Shown here in pieces: positions 1-6,037 of a stretch of 6,037 nucleotides of DNA. The notes below the pieces were generated by a model, which saw only the letters and a list, made by a program, of their open reading frames with translations, was not told where the DNA came from and searched no databases. The translations under genes were made by a program, and so were the position numbers. The stretch is taken from assembly GCA_964360145.1 (NCBI GenBank), contig CAYHWW010000195.1:1-6037 (forward strand). Reading direction: 5' to 3'. This DNA is from CAYHWW01 sp964360145. Its GTDB lineage: Bacteria; Bdellovibrionota; UBA1018; CAYHWW01. Each line of letters begins with the position of its first letter. The stretch's first letter is position 1.

Positions 1-452
1 TGGCCGATGAAGTGGCCCGCGGTGAGCTCACCGTGGCGCAGGCCTCCCAAGACGTACGGGCCCGCATCCCCGGCCTTGATCTACCCACTGAAAGCTATGA
101 CATTTTCATGGAGGCGGTGAGCGCCCGCGCCCGCATATTGCGAACTGAAATGGCGTCCATGGACGAGGCCCGCCACGCCACGCGAACTCGGGCACCCGTA
201 GCCGCGGCCCTCCTCGATGACCCGTCCCTGCGCGGGGCCATGGATCAGGTCTTGGCGACCCTGAACCACTGGGACCAAAATGTGAGCGCCGCCGCGCTGG
301 CACAATATCACGCCCACCGCGGCAGCGCCGACATCGTGGAGCCCGACGCCACGCCCCTGCCCGCCAACCGCGCCCAGTGCATCCCCCGAGCTGCCATGTA
401 CCGCCGGGTGTTGAACGCCTTGAAGGGCCTCAGGTCCCCGCAAGCTCCGTAA
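1..452 (+). CDS. C-terminal part of an unrecognised protein (partial at left edge)
   Basis: The reading frame is open from the left edge (codons in phase from base 3: A-D-E-V-A-R-G-E-L) to a TAA at 450-452. A GTG at 12 could serve as a start, but no Shine-Dalgarno sequence can be judged there and the frame continues past the edge, so I read it as the 3' end of a longer gene. About 149 residues are visible. I do not recognise the family. The visible part is Ala/Arg-rich and probably mostly helical (SYDIFMEAVSARARIL, then PSLRGAMDQVLATLNHW, then AALAQYHAHR), followed by a Pro-rich stretch (EPDATPLPANRAQCIP) and a basic tail ending LRSPQAP. It has no membrane segment and one cysteine. Third codon positions are GC-rich as in a real gene, and the competing opposite-strand frame has atypical composition. 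Its last 23 bases overlap the end of the convergent helicase gene. No terminator is visible after it. Confidence 0.6.
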   Translation, partial: ADEVARGELTVAQASQDVRARIPGLDLPTESYDIFMEAVSARARILRTEMASMDEARHATRTRAPVAAALLDDPSLRGAMDQVLATLNHWDQNVSAAALAQYHAHRGSADIVEPDATPLPANRAQCIPRAAMYRRVLNALKGLRSPQAP

Positions 453-3048
453 GCAGCGACAGCAACTCATCGCGGGAGAACGCCTTCAGACCCAAAGACG
501 AGTCTTCAATCAAAGCCCCGGACAGCGCGATTTTCTTCTCGATGATTCTTGCGATGCGGTCTTCCACGGTGCCCGGGCACTGCAGCTTGAAGACCTGCAC
601 GCCGCGGGTTTGGCCGATGCGGTGCAAGCGATCGGTGGCTTGGTTCTCGCGGGCGGGGTTCCACCAGCGATCATAATGGATGCAGACGCTGGCGGAGGTG
701 AGATCGATGCCGAGGCCGCCGGCCATGAGGGAGCACAAGAAAACGCGGCAGTCGGCATCGTCGCTGAACTTGGCCAGCTGACCACCGCGGTCCCGGGTGT
801 CGCCGCGGAGTTCCGCGTATTGGATATCCTGCTTTTTCAGCCACTCTTTCATGAGGTCCAGCACGCCCAGGAACTGGGTGAAAACAACAACCTTGAGACC
901 CGAGCCCAGCGCTTCCCGCACGATCTCCGCGAAGGTCTCCCATTTGCCGGAAAGCATGGGGTCCACTTGGGCAATGGGCGTCAACTCCGTGCGGGCGGTG
1001 ATCTCTGGTAAACTCGGGTGGTCGCAGACCTGCTTGAGCTTGGTGAGCAGCGCCAGGATGCCGGTGTAGTCGATCTTCTTGCCCGCTTCTAGTTCCGTGC
1101 GCAGCTTCGCGGCCTCTTGGCCCCGCAGGTAATTATTGTAGGTCTGCCGCTGATGGGGGGTGAGCTCGCAGAGGCGCGTCTCTTCGGTTTTTTCCGGCAA
1201 CTCCTTCAACACTTGGGATTTGGTGCGGCGAAGCAAGAATGGCGTGACGAGCTTCTTCACGACGTGGGCTTTTTCAGGGGGCAGCGCATCGCCCTTGGTG
1301 CCGTAGAGGCGCTTGAAGCGCTGCTGAGAACCTAAGTAGCCCGGCAGCAGGAACTCCATGGCCGACCAGAGATCAGTGGAGGAGTTCTCCACCGGGGTCC
1401 CCGTCATGGCGATGCGGAACTGGGCCTTCAGCGCCCGCGAGATGCGCGAGGTGCTGGTGTTGGCGTTTTTGATGGCCTGGGATTCATCCGCCACCGCCAC
1501 ATGCCAGACGCGTTTGCGCAGTTCTTCGTCTCGTTGCAGCACGCCGTAGGTGGTGATGACGACGTCGGTGCCGTGATCACGCAACTCACGCCCCGCGCCG
1601 TGGTAGATATGCCATTTCAGGCCCGTGTCGTATTTTTCGAGCTTCTGTTGCCAGGCTGCCACCACGGAGGTGGGCGCCACCACGATGCTGGGGTCCCGGG
1701 GGCGATACTTGGGGTGGCAATAGAGGCTTGAAAGAAACGCCAGGACCTGGTGGGTTTTACCCAAGCCCATGTCGTCGGCCAAGAACGCGGCGAGGCGCCT
1801 GTCATAGAGGCTCCAAAGCCAACTCAAGCCATTGCCCTGATAGTCCCTCAGGTCAAAACCATAGGGCACCACGGGCAGCTTGGGCGTGGTCTTCTTCTCA
1901 AAATTCTTTTTCCATTCATGGAACTCAATCCAGGACGGATCCACGACGAATTCGCTGGCGCCTAGTTCTAATGAGAGGCGGTACACGGCGATGGGGTGGA
2001 GGGGGTGCTCCGCTTCGTCTTCAAGGGAGGCCAGCGCCTCAAGGGGCTTGCCGCCGATATTTTCCAGCACGTTCATGCCGCTGCGGTTGATGTGTTTCGC
2101 GAGCACGGCCAGCGGGATCTCAAGCTTGTAGATCGTGTCGCCCCTCCAGACGTATTCGGAGCTGACCCGGCCCTCTTCCGCGAGCTGCTGAATTTCGTCG
2201 GAGTCGATGGAGACTTTGCCGCTGGTGAAGAGGAAACGCAGGGAGCGGGCGTTGCCCGACTTGCGGCCCACTTCAAAGCGTTTCAGCTTGAGGGAATCCG
2301 GGTGCAGCTTCACCTTCAGCGCGGGGTCGAGAACCACCCGGTCTTGGCTGGGGTCTGAGAGCATGCGACCCAGGAACTGCACAGCGGCCTGCCCCATGTA
2401 GGTGATGCGCTGGGCGTTCACCGTTTGCATGAAGGGGATGGATTCCGTGTAGGATTCCAAAATATAGCCACTGGTGGTGGACTTCCACTGCAGGGGCGCA
2501 TCGATGCGCACGAGAATGCGGATGATCTCCAGGCGGTTCTTTTTCGAAACAGGGTCCACGTATTTCAACGCGGGCTCCAGCGAAACGCCGATGACGTTAT
2601 CGTCCCGCCGGATGAAATGCACGTAGGTCACCGGTGTGGCGGCCACCGGCATGTTCTTGCGCACAGGCAGCACGGCAGCAGAGGGCGCCGCTGTGGCGGT
2701 GGCCTTCTCTTTGGTTTTTGGCGCGGCCTTATTGGAGGTGCCCGCTTCTTCGTCCAAGATGCCCGCACGCAGCAGGCTGCCCCGGGCCATCCACCAGATG
2801 ACGAGGGCCGCGAGGTGTTCGCACTGGATGGTCCCACAGGAGCACTTGCTGCCCTGGATGCCGTCCCGGAAGAGCTTGAAGCTCGCGTCTTGGGGGTCCG
2901 TGGCTATGCCGCGCTTGGGCACGACCCGGCCCGTGACAAAGGGTTTGTGGTACTTCACCGCTGAGACGCGACCATCCCGGAATGCGAGGGTACCGGAAGC
3001 CCACGCCGCCGCGCCGAAGGATTTTCGGACCAGGTGCTGCAAAAGCAT
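430..3048 (-). CDS. SNF2-family DEAD/DEAH-box helicase with N-terminal SWIM zinc finger
   Basis: An 872-residue ATP-dependent nucleic-acid translocase of the SNF2/HepA class, presumably cytoplasmic. Seen in order: a SWIM finger CxCx4CxH (C69, C71, C76, H78); an Ala/Lys/Thr-rich linker at about 102-135; a beta-rich middle region at about 140-395; then the two RecA-like lobes. Motif I is DDMGLGKT (425-432, K431), Ia is VVAPTS (456-461), II is DESQ (521-524), III is MTGTP (548-552), IV is VVFTQF (721-726), V is MAGGLGIDLT (775-784) and VI is QATDRLHRIGQ (803-813). All ATPase motifs are present, so it should be active. Motif II is DESQ where bacterial relatives usually have DEAQ. The ATG is the first possible start because an in-frame TAA lies 10 nt upstream. 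No Shine-Dalgarno sequence precedes it. It lies 27 nt after the protease gene, so co-transcription is likely. SWIM fingers bind DNA or proteins in known families. The substrate here (chromatin-like complexes, stalled RNA polymerase or repair intermediates) is unknown. Confidence 0.96.
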   Translation of the reverse strand: MLLQHLVRKSFGAAAWASGTLAFRDGRVSAVKYHKPFVTGRVVPKRGIATDPQDASFKLFRDGIQGSKCSCGTIQCEHLAALVIWWMARGSLLRAGILDEEAGTSNKAAPKTKEKATATAAPSAAVLPVRKNMPVAATPVTYVHFIRRDDNVIGVSLEPALKYVDPVSKKNRLEIIRILVRIDAPLQWKSTTSGYILESYTESIPFMQTVNAQRITYMGQAAVQFLGRMLSDPSQDRVVLDPALKVKLHPDSLKLKRFEVGRKSGNARSLRFLFTSGKVSIDSDEIQQLAEEGRVSSEYVWRGDTIYKLEIPLAVLAKHINRSGMNVLENIGGKPLEALASLEDEAEHPLHPIAVYRLSLELGASEFVVDPSWIEFHEWKKNFEKKTTPKLPVVPYGFDLRDYQGNGLSWLWSLYDRRLAAFLADDMGLGKTHQVLAFLSSLYCHPKYRPRDPSIVVAPTSVVAAWQQKLEKYDTGLKWHIYHGAGRELRDHGTDVVITTYGVLQRDEELRKRVWHVAVADESQAIKNANTSTSRISRALKAQFRIAMTGTPVENSSTDLWSAMEFLLPGYLGSQQRFKRLYGTKGDALPPEKAHVVKKLVTPFLLRRTKSQVLKELPEKTEETRLCELTPHQRQTYNNYLRGQEAAKLRTELEAGKKIDYTGILALLTKLKQVCDHPSLPEITARTELTPIAQVDPMLSGKWETFAEIVREALGSGLKVVVFTQFLGVLDLMKEWLKKQDIQYAELRGDTRDRGGQLAKFSDDADCRVFLCSLMAGGLGIDLTSASVCIHYDRWWNPARENQATDRLHRIGQTRGVQVFKLQCPGTVEDRIARIIEKKIALSGALIEDSSLGLKAFSRDELLSLLTELAGT

Positions 3049-3056
3049 AAGGACTG

Positions 3057-3065
3057 TTTATAGCA
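3057..3065 (-). promoter_or_regulatory. Candidate extended -10 promoter for the helicase gene
   Basis: Read on the - strand, the gap between protease stop and helicase start contains TGCTATAAA, an extended -10 (TGn) with a 5/6 match to TATAAT. It ends 8 nt before the ATG, so transcription would begin within about three bases of the start codon, giving a nearly leaderless message. The -35 position 17 nt upstream (TAGCTC) is poor, as is common with extended -10 promoters. The lack of a Shine-Dalgarno sequence before this ATG agrees with the idea. It remains a motif match only. Confidence 0.35.
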
Positions 3066-3075
3066 GAGCGGACTC

Positions 3076-5076
3076 TTAGGAGCTACTCTTCCCTGCCACC
3101 GGAGTGGAAGCCGTGGAGCCTTTGCGGAGTTGAATGAAGTCCGTGAGGATTTCCAGGGACTCTTTAACCGCGGGTTGATCGAGGTATTTGGTCTCTTCCT
3201 CGGTGCCCCGGGCCCGGCGGCGGGGATTCTTGCCCTTGTTGTCCTTCTGCTTTTTGAGGGCGTCCGCTAGGCGGATGATGCCCCCTTTCTTCTCGCCATC
3301 CATCACTTCCTGACGGATCTTCTCGAATTCCTTATCTTTACTGGTGCGGGCAAGCGAGCTCGCCTTCAGGCTCTCCACTTCGTTGCGGGCCACGGGCAGC
3401 CAGGCTTGGTCCTTATCCGTGGACTGGGCCTCCCGGGAGACGAACGCGGATACGACTTTGGGGGGCAGCGAGTGGTCCAGTGCCTGCTCCCCGATGTCCT
3501 TGGTGGAGAAGGGGGAGGGGATGGGCACATCGGCGGATACCCCCCGGTGCTGGGTGGAGGCCCCCCCGGGGAGGAAGAACATCCCGGTTGTGACCTTGAT
3601 GGCGCCCAGGTCCCGGGGCAGGTTGGACACGGCTTGGACGGTGCCTTTGCCGAAGGTCTTGTCGCCGCCTACGATGACCGCCCGGTGGTAGTCCTGCAGG
3701 GCGCCCGCCACGATCTCAGAGGCGGAGGCGGAAAGTCGGCTCGTCAGCACCACCATGGGGCCGCTGAAGCTCATGCCATCATCCTCGTCTGAGAGGATAT
3801 CAAGGCTGTTCTTCGAATCTTGGGTGGCGACGACGTTGCCCCGGCGGATGAAAAGACCGGCGATGCGCACGGCTTCGCCCAGGAGCCCGCCGCCGTTTTT
3901 AGATAGATCGAGGATCATGCCGTCGGCGTGCTCTTTCTTCGCCTGCTCCACCAGCTTCAGCATGTCTTCGTAACAGGAGCGGGATCCCGCGCTCATGTCG
4001 CCGTAGAAGGAGGGCAGCTCCACCACGGCGATTTTGTAGGTGCGGTCGCCGGACTTCTTGTTGACCCAGCTGAGTTTCGCCATGTCTTCTTTGAGGCTGA
4101 TGGTCTCGCGCTTCAGCGTCACCATGACGGTTTCGCTGAGCTCGCCGGTTTGGCGCAGCATGTTCAGCCGCACCACGGTGCCTTTTTTGCCGCGGATGAG
4201 CTTCACGACGTCTCTCAAGGGCGTGTCGATGACCGGTTCCATGGTGCCCGACTTGCCCTGGCCCACGGCGATGATCTTATCCTTGGGCTTCACCTCTTTG
4301 CTGCGCTCGGCAGCCCCGCCGGGGATCAGCGCTTCGACGGTGGTGTAGCCGTCATCCCAGCTGAGGCTGGTGCCGATGCCTTCCAGCGAGAGGCGCATGG
4401 AGATCTCGAAGTCTTCCAGCACGTCTTTCGAGAGATAACTCGAGTGCGCGTCGAGGGCTGAGGCGAAGGAGTCGAGGAACATGGAGTAGACGTCGTCGTC
4501 TTTCATCTCCAGGTTGCGCTTGGCGTTGAGCTCGTAGCGGTGGATGAGCTGCTTTTTCGCCTGGGGCAGCTTCATGTCGCTGGCCAGGTAGTTGGAGATC
4601 TGGAACTGAATAAACTTTTTTAGTTGTTCCGTGGATTCGGCGGCGGTCTTCGCGAAAGCCCGCTTCTGGGGGTCGATGGTGATCTCGGTCTTGGGGTCGA
4701 AGGCGAAGTCCTTGGCGGAGAGGATCTCGGCGGCTTCCTTGGCGGAGGCTTCCACTCGCTTGGTGAGGAGGCGCTGGGATTTGATGAGGGCATCGCACTG
4801 GCCAGAGGCCATGTTGGTGAAGACACCCTTCATGTCATTTTTGATCTCGTTCACATCCGTCTCGTAGAGGTAGATCTTCGAGGGATCCAGGCGCTTGATG
4901 TACTGCTCCGCCAGCGCGGACTCCAAAGCGCTGTCTGCTTTATGGACGGTGACATGGTGACTCAAGAACCCATGCATGATGGGGGGCAAGAGCCGACACT
5001 GAAGGCCGTCAGCGAAGGCCTGGCTGGTGAGGAGGAGACCGAAGAGGATGAAGGGCCCAAGGGGGGAAGTTTTCAT
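3076..5076 (-). CDS. prc: Tail-specific periplasmic protease, S41 family (Tsp/Prc type)
   Basis: A 666-residue serine protease that cuts proteins from nonpolar C-termini in the periplasm; in E. coli, Prc processes penicillin-binding protein 3 and helps turn over murein hydrolases. I chose the ATG at 5076 over a TTG at 5097 because it directly opens a signal peptide (MKTSPLGPFILFGLLLTSQAFA, predicted cut after A22) and follows a GGGGG run, whereas the TTG has no ribosome site. Next come the helical Tsp N-terminal domain (about 23-228, including LDPSKIYLYETDV), a PDZ domain (about 231-325, opening SLEGIGTSL), the S41 core with the NGGG oxyanion loop (394-397), and the catalytic Ser451 (SASEIVAGAL) and Lys477 (TFGKGTVQ). 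D462 matches E. coli D441. The Ser-Lys spacing is 26 rather than 25 because of one extra residue in VGGDKTFGKG. The tail (about 530-655) resembles the Tsp C-terminal domain (DUF3340) and contains a basic stretch KGKNPRRRAR. Length is close to the 682 of E. coli Prc. It is the middle gene of the block. Confidence 0.96.
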   Translation of the reverse strand: MKTSPLGPFILFGLLLTSQAFADGLQCRLLPPIMHGFLSHHVTVHKADSALESALAEQYIKRLDPSKIYLYETDVNEIKNDMKGVFTNMASGQCDALIKSQRLLTKRVEASAKEAAEILSAKDFAFDPKTEITIDPQKRAFAKTAAESTEQLKKFIQFQISNYLASDMKLPQAKKQLIHRYELNAKRNLEMKDDDVYSMFLDSFASALDAHSSYLSKDVLEDFEISMRLSLEGIGTSLSWDDGYTTVEALIPGGAAERSKEVKPKDKIIAVGQGKSGTMEPVIDTPLRDVVKLIRGKKGTVVRLNMLRQTGELSETVMVTLKRETISLKEDMAKLSWVNKKSGDRTYKIAVVELPSFYGDMSAGSRSCYEDMLKLVEQAKKEHADGMILDLSKNGGGLLGEAVRIAGLFIRRGNVVATQDSKNSLDILSDEDDGMSFSGPMVVLTSRLSASASEIVAGALQDYHRAVIVGGDKTFGKGTVQAVSNLPRDLGAIKVTTGMFFLPGGASTQHRGVSADVPIPSPFSTKDIGEQALDHSLPPKVVSAFVSREAQSTDKDQAWLPVARNEVESLKASSLARTSKDKEFEKIRQEVMDGEKKGGIIRLADALKKQKDNKGKNPRRRARGTEEETKYLDQPAVKESLEILTDFIQLRKGSTASTPVAGKSSS

Positions 5077-5109
5077 AGACCCCCAGTTTAGCAGCAAATT
5101 CGCAACGAA

Positions 5110-5379
5110 TCAGACGTTCTTCGTGGCGGCAGCTTCTGCTCGGGGGTCGCCATGTTCTTGAATGAGAGCGCGGAGTTTTTCTTGACGCGCTGCGGTGCGG
5201 ACCATGGCCAGGAACTCTTCGATGGCGGCGATCTCGTCGTCCAGTTCGCCATTGGCAACGGCAAGGCTCGCCATCTCCTTGTGGTTTTGAGGGGTAGGGC
5301 CCGCTTCGTTCACTTTGAGTTTGTGACGGAGGCCCAGTTGGCGTTCAATGAGCAGCTGCTTTTTCCCACGGTCGAACAT
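5110..5379 (-). CDS. Small charged helical protein, function unknown
   Basis: An 89-residue protein that I do not recognise. It has no signal peptide, membrane segment or cysteine, so it is probably soluble in the cytoplasm. Residues 1-22 are basic (MFDRGKKQLLIERQLGLRHK). After a Gly-Pro break (27-30), residues about 31-77 look like one long amphipathic helix or coiled coil (ELDDEIAAIEEFLAMVRTAARQEKLRALIQE), followed by an Ala-rich tail. The ATG is well supported by AGGA seven bases upstream. It is the first gene of the block, with its TGA 33 nt before the protease ATG. The position suggests coupled expression with the protease. A small coiled-coil regulator or adaptor is possible but unproven. 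The long match between good start signal, frame length and operon spacing is the main reason to call it real. Confidence 0.75.
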   Translation of the reverse strand: MFDRGKKQLLIERQLGLRHKLKVNEAGPTPQNHKEMASLAVANGELDDEIAAIEEFLAMVRTAARQEKLRALIQEHGDPRAEAAATKNV

Positions 5380-5385
5380 GGCTAC

Positions 5386-5414
5386 ATCCTAGATTACTTG
5401 ACTTCTTTTGACAA
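5386..5414 (-). promoter_or_regulatory. Candidate promoter for the small protein-protease-helicase block
   Basis: On the - strand TTGTCA (bases 5409-5414, 5/6 match to the -35 consensus) is followed after exactly 17 nt by TAGGAT (5386-5391, 4/6 match to the -10). The start of transcription would fall at or next to the A of the ATG at 5379, giving a leaderless mRNA. This conflicts with use of the AGGA ribosome site in the same bases, so an upstream start in 5415-5490 is equally possible. Confidence 0.35.
5387..5390 (-). promoter_or_regulatory. Shine-Dalgarno site of the small first gene
   Basis: On the - strand AGGA sits 7 nt before the ATG at 5379, the only well-spaced ribosome site among the starts in this window. 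It fixes the start of the 89-residue protein. It lies inside the candidate -10 hexamer TAGGAT, so only one of the two readings is likely to hold for a given transcript. Confidence 0.55.
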
Positions 5415-5417
5415 GAA
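5398..5417. repeat. Two direct TTGAC copies 10 bp apart in the divergent control region
   Basis: On the + strand TTGACTTCTT is followed at once by TTGACAAGAA, so TTGAC recurs at 5398 and 5408, one helical turn apart. The second copy reads TTGACA, a perfect -35 hexamer for the + strand, and overlaps the TTGTCA -35 candidate of the - strand. It could be an operator half-site pair or just two -35-like elements. Confidence 0.3.
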
Positions 5418-5454
5418 GGCCGGGTGTTTCCTTAAAAATTATTTTCACGACACA

Positions 5455-5483
5455 TTGCAGTAGTGGAGCGTTCTACATAAAAG
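5455..5483 (+). promoter_or_regulatory. Candidate promoter for the peptide transporter
   Basis: TTGCAG (5455-5460) and TAAAAG (5478-5483, 4/6 match) are separated by 17 nt. The start of transcription would fall at about 5490, right at the ATG, so the message would be leaderless. An alternative is the perfect -35 TTGACA at 5408-5413 with a TAAAAA (5433-5438) at a long 19-nt spacing. That would give a leader of about 45 nt, in which the only purine-rich site, GGAG at 5465-5468, is too far (22 nt) from the ATG. Confidence 0.3.
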
Positions 5484-5490
5484 CTCAACC

Positions 5491-6037
5491 ATGGAAAACG
5501 CCACGGAACTGAAGAAAAAGACCCTCGAAACCTTGGACACTGGGCTCCTCTCCGAACTGGAGCAGGCTGAAAAGAAAGAGTTGGCGTCTACTACCGAACC
5601 TGGCGTTACGACACAGCGCGCGGCTGAGCCCCGCGGCTTGGCCCTCTGGCGACTCTTCCCCTCTCAAATCAAGTACATCGTGGGCAACGAGGCTGCCGAG
5701 CGTTTCAGCTACTACGGCATGCGCGCCATCCTCGTGGTGTTCATGACCCAATACCTCTTGATGACGAAGAGTGACGCCACCTCGGCCTTCCACCTTTTTG
5801 TCAGTGCCTGCTACCTGCTGCCCGTGGTGGGCGCCTTCATCTCCGACCGCTACTGGGGCAAGTACAAGACCATCATGATTCTCTCTTCTGTGTACTGCCT
5901 GGGCCATGGGGCGCTGGCTCTTTGGGAGAACAAGATGGGCCTCTTCGTCGGCCTCACTTTGATTGCCATGGGCTGCGGCGGCATCAAGAGCTGCGTGTCC
6001 GCCCACGTGGGCGATCAATTCACCGCGAAGAACAAGC
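5491..6037 (+). CDS. POT/PTR2 family proton-coupled oligopeptide transporter (partial at right edge)
   Basis: The first 182 residues of an inner-membrane symporter that imports di- and tripeptides with protons; the frame is open to the window edge. The family marker ExxERFxYYG is present as EAAERFSYYG (67-76), whose glutamates take part in proton coupling in characterised members. The PTR2 signature is matched fully at 114-138 (GAFISDRYWG, then T127, I128, S132 and G138). Probable membrane helices are at about 73-93, 98-118, 125-145 and 150-170. Before the first helix lies an unusually long hydrophilic N-terminus of about 55 residues, with a charged helical part (TELKKKTLETLDTGLLSELEQAEKKE). 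The ATG at 5491 has no Shine-Dalgarno sequence, but the next in-frame ATG (M77) lies inside helix 1 and cannot be the start; a TTG at codon 50 is possible but has no ribosome site either. It is transcribed away from the protease block. Confidence 0.93.
   Translation, partial: MENATELKKKTLETLDTGLLSELEQAEKKELASTTEPGVTTQRAAEPRGLALWRLFPSQIKYIVGNEAAERFSYYGMRAILVVFMTQYLLMTKSDATSAFHLFVSACYLLPVVGAFISDRYWGKYKTIMILSSVYCLGHGALALWENKMGLFVGLTLIAMGCGGIKSCVSAHVGDQFTAKNK

Noticed and set aside
81..470. - strand open frame of 129 codons opposite gene 1
   Set aside because: It is rich in Gly, Val and His with no recognisable fold, and the + strand frame has better codon use; it also overlaps the helicase end in another frame.
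496..507. Short palindrome AAGACGAGTCTT as a possible terminator for gene 1
   Set aside because: The arms are 5 bp with a 2-base loop and no U-run follows, so a stable terminator is unlikely.
430..3048. Helicase as part of a known phage-defence system such as DISARM
   Set aside because: No methyltransferase, nuclease, phospholipase D or other defence partner lies in the window; the neighbours are a housekeeping-type protease and a transporter.
4624..5091. Long + strand open frame (155 codons) antisense to the protease gene, Gly/Glu/Leu-rich
   Set aside because: It is a composition shadow of a strongly supported protease gene, with no family resemblance and no start signal; the same holds for the + strand frames at 3928-4461 and 2425-2964.
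5077..5097. TTG start for the protease, seven codons upstream of the ATG
   Set aside because: It has no ribosome site and would put seven residues including a Trp before the signal peptide; the ATG at 5076 gives a normal signal peptide.
5485..6018. - strand open frame of 177 codons opposite the transporter
   Set aside because: The + strand frame there contains a full PTR2 signature and the ExxERFxYYG motif, so the opposite frame is a shadow.

Overview
The window is GC-rich, protein-dense chromosomal DNA from a bacterium. The best lineage clue is a periplasmic tail-specific protease of the Tsp/Prc type with a cleavable signal peptide, which suggests a Gram-negative (diderm) cell. A SWIM-type SNF2 helicase and a POT-family peptide transporter fit a free-living or predatory bacterium such as Bdellovibrionota, Myxococcota or Verrucomicrobiota. 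Nothing here fixes the taxon, and that placement is a guess. I see no tRNA, rRNA, CRISPR array, insertion sequence, phage gene or other sign of recent transfer.

Layout from left to right: (1) the 3' part of an unrecognised gene on the + strand, open at the left edge and ending at 452. (2) A three-gene block on the - strand, read from 5379 down to 430. It holds a small 89-residue charged helical protein (5379-5110), a 666-residue exported S41 protease of the Tsp/Prc family (5076-3076) and an 872-residue SNF2 helicase with an N-terminal SWIM zinc finger (3048-430). Gaps between these genes are only 33 and 27 nt, so they can form one operon. The helicase also has a candidate promoter of its own in the 27-nt gap. 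Its 3' end overlaps the 3' end of gene 1 by 23 bp, tail to tail. (3) A 111-bp divergent control region (5380-5490). (4) The first 182 codons of a POT/PTR2 proton-coupled oligopeptide transporter on the + strand, cut by the right edge.

How the genes may work together: the protease acts in the periplasm, degrading or trimming envelope proteins from their C-termini. The helicase is a cytoplasmic ATP-driven nucleic-acid translocase. They share no obvious pathway, so the operon may reflect shared timing rather than a shared complex. The divergent peptide transporter could take up peptides of the kind a periplasmic protease releases, but that link is only inference.

I did not find a convincing new biological system. 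The most unusual signal is at gene starts. The helicase and the transporter lack a Shine-Dalgarno sequence and have -10-like hexamers 7-8 nt before the ATG, which hints at leaderless mRNAs. The small first gene has a similar hexamer, but it overlaps a good Shine-Dalgarno sequence.
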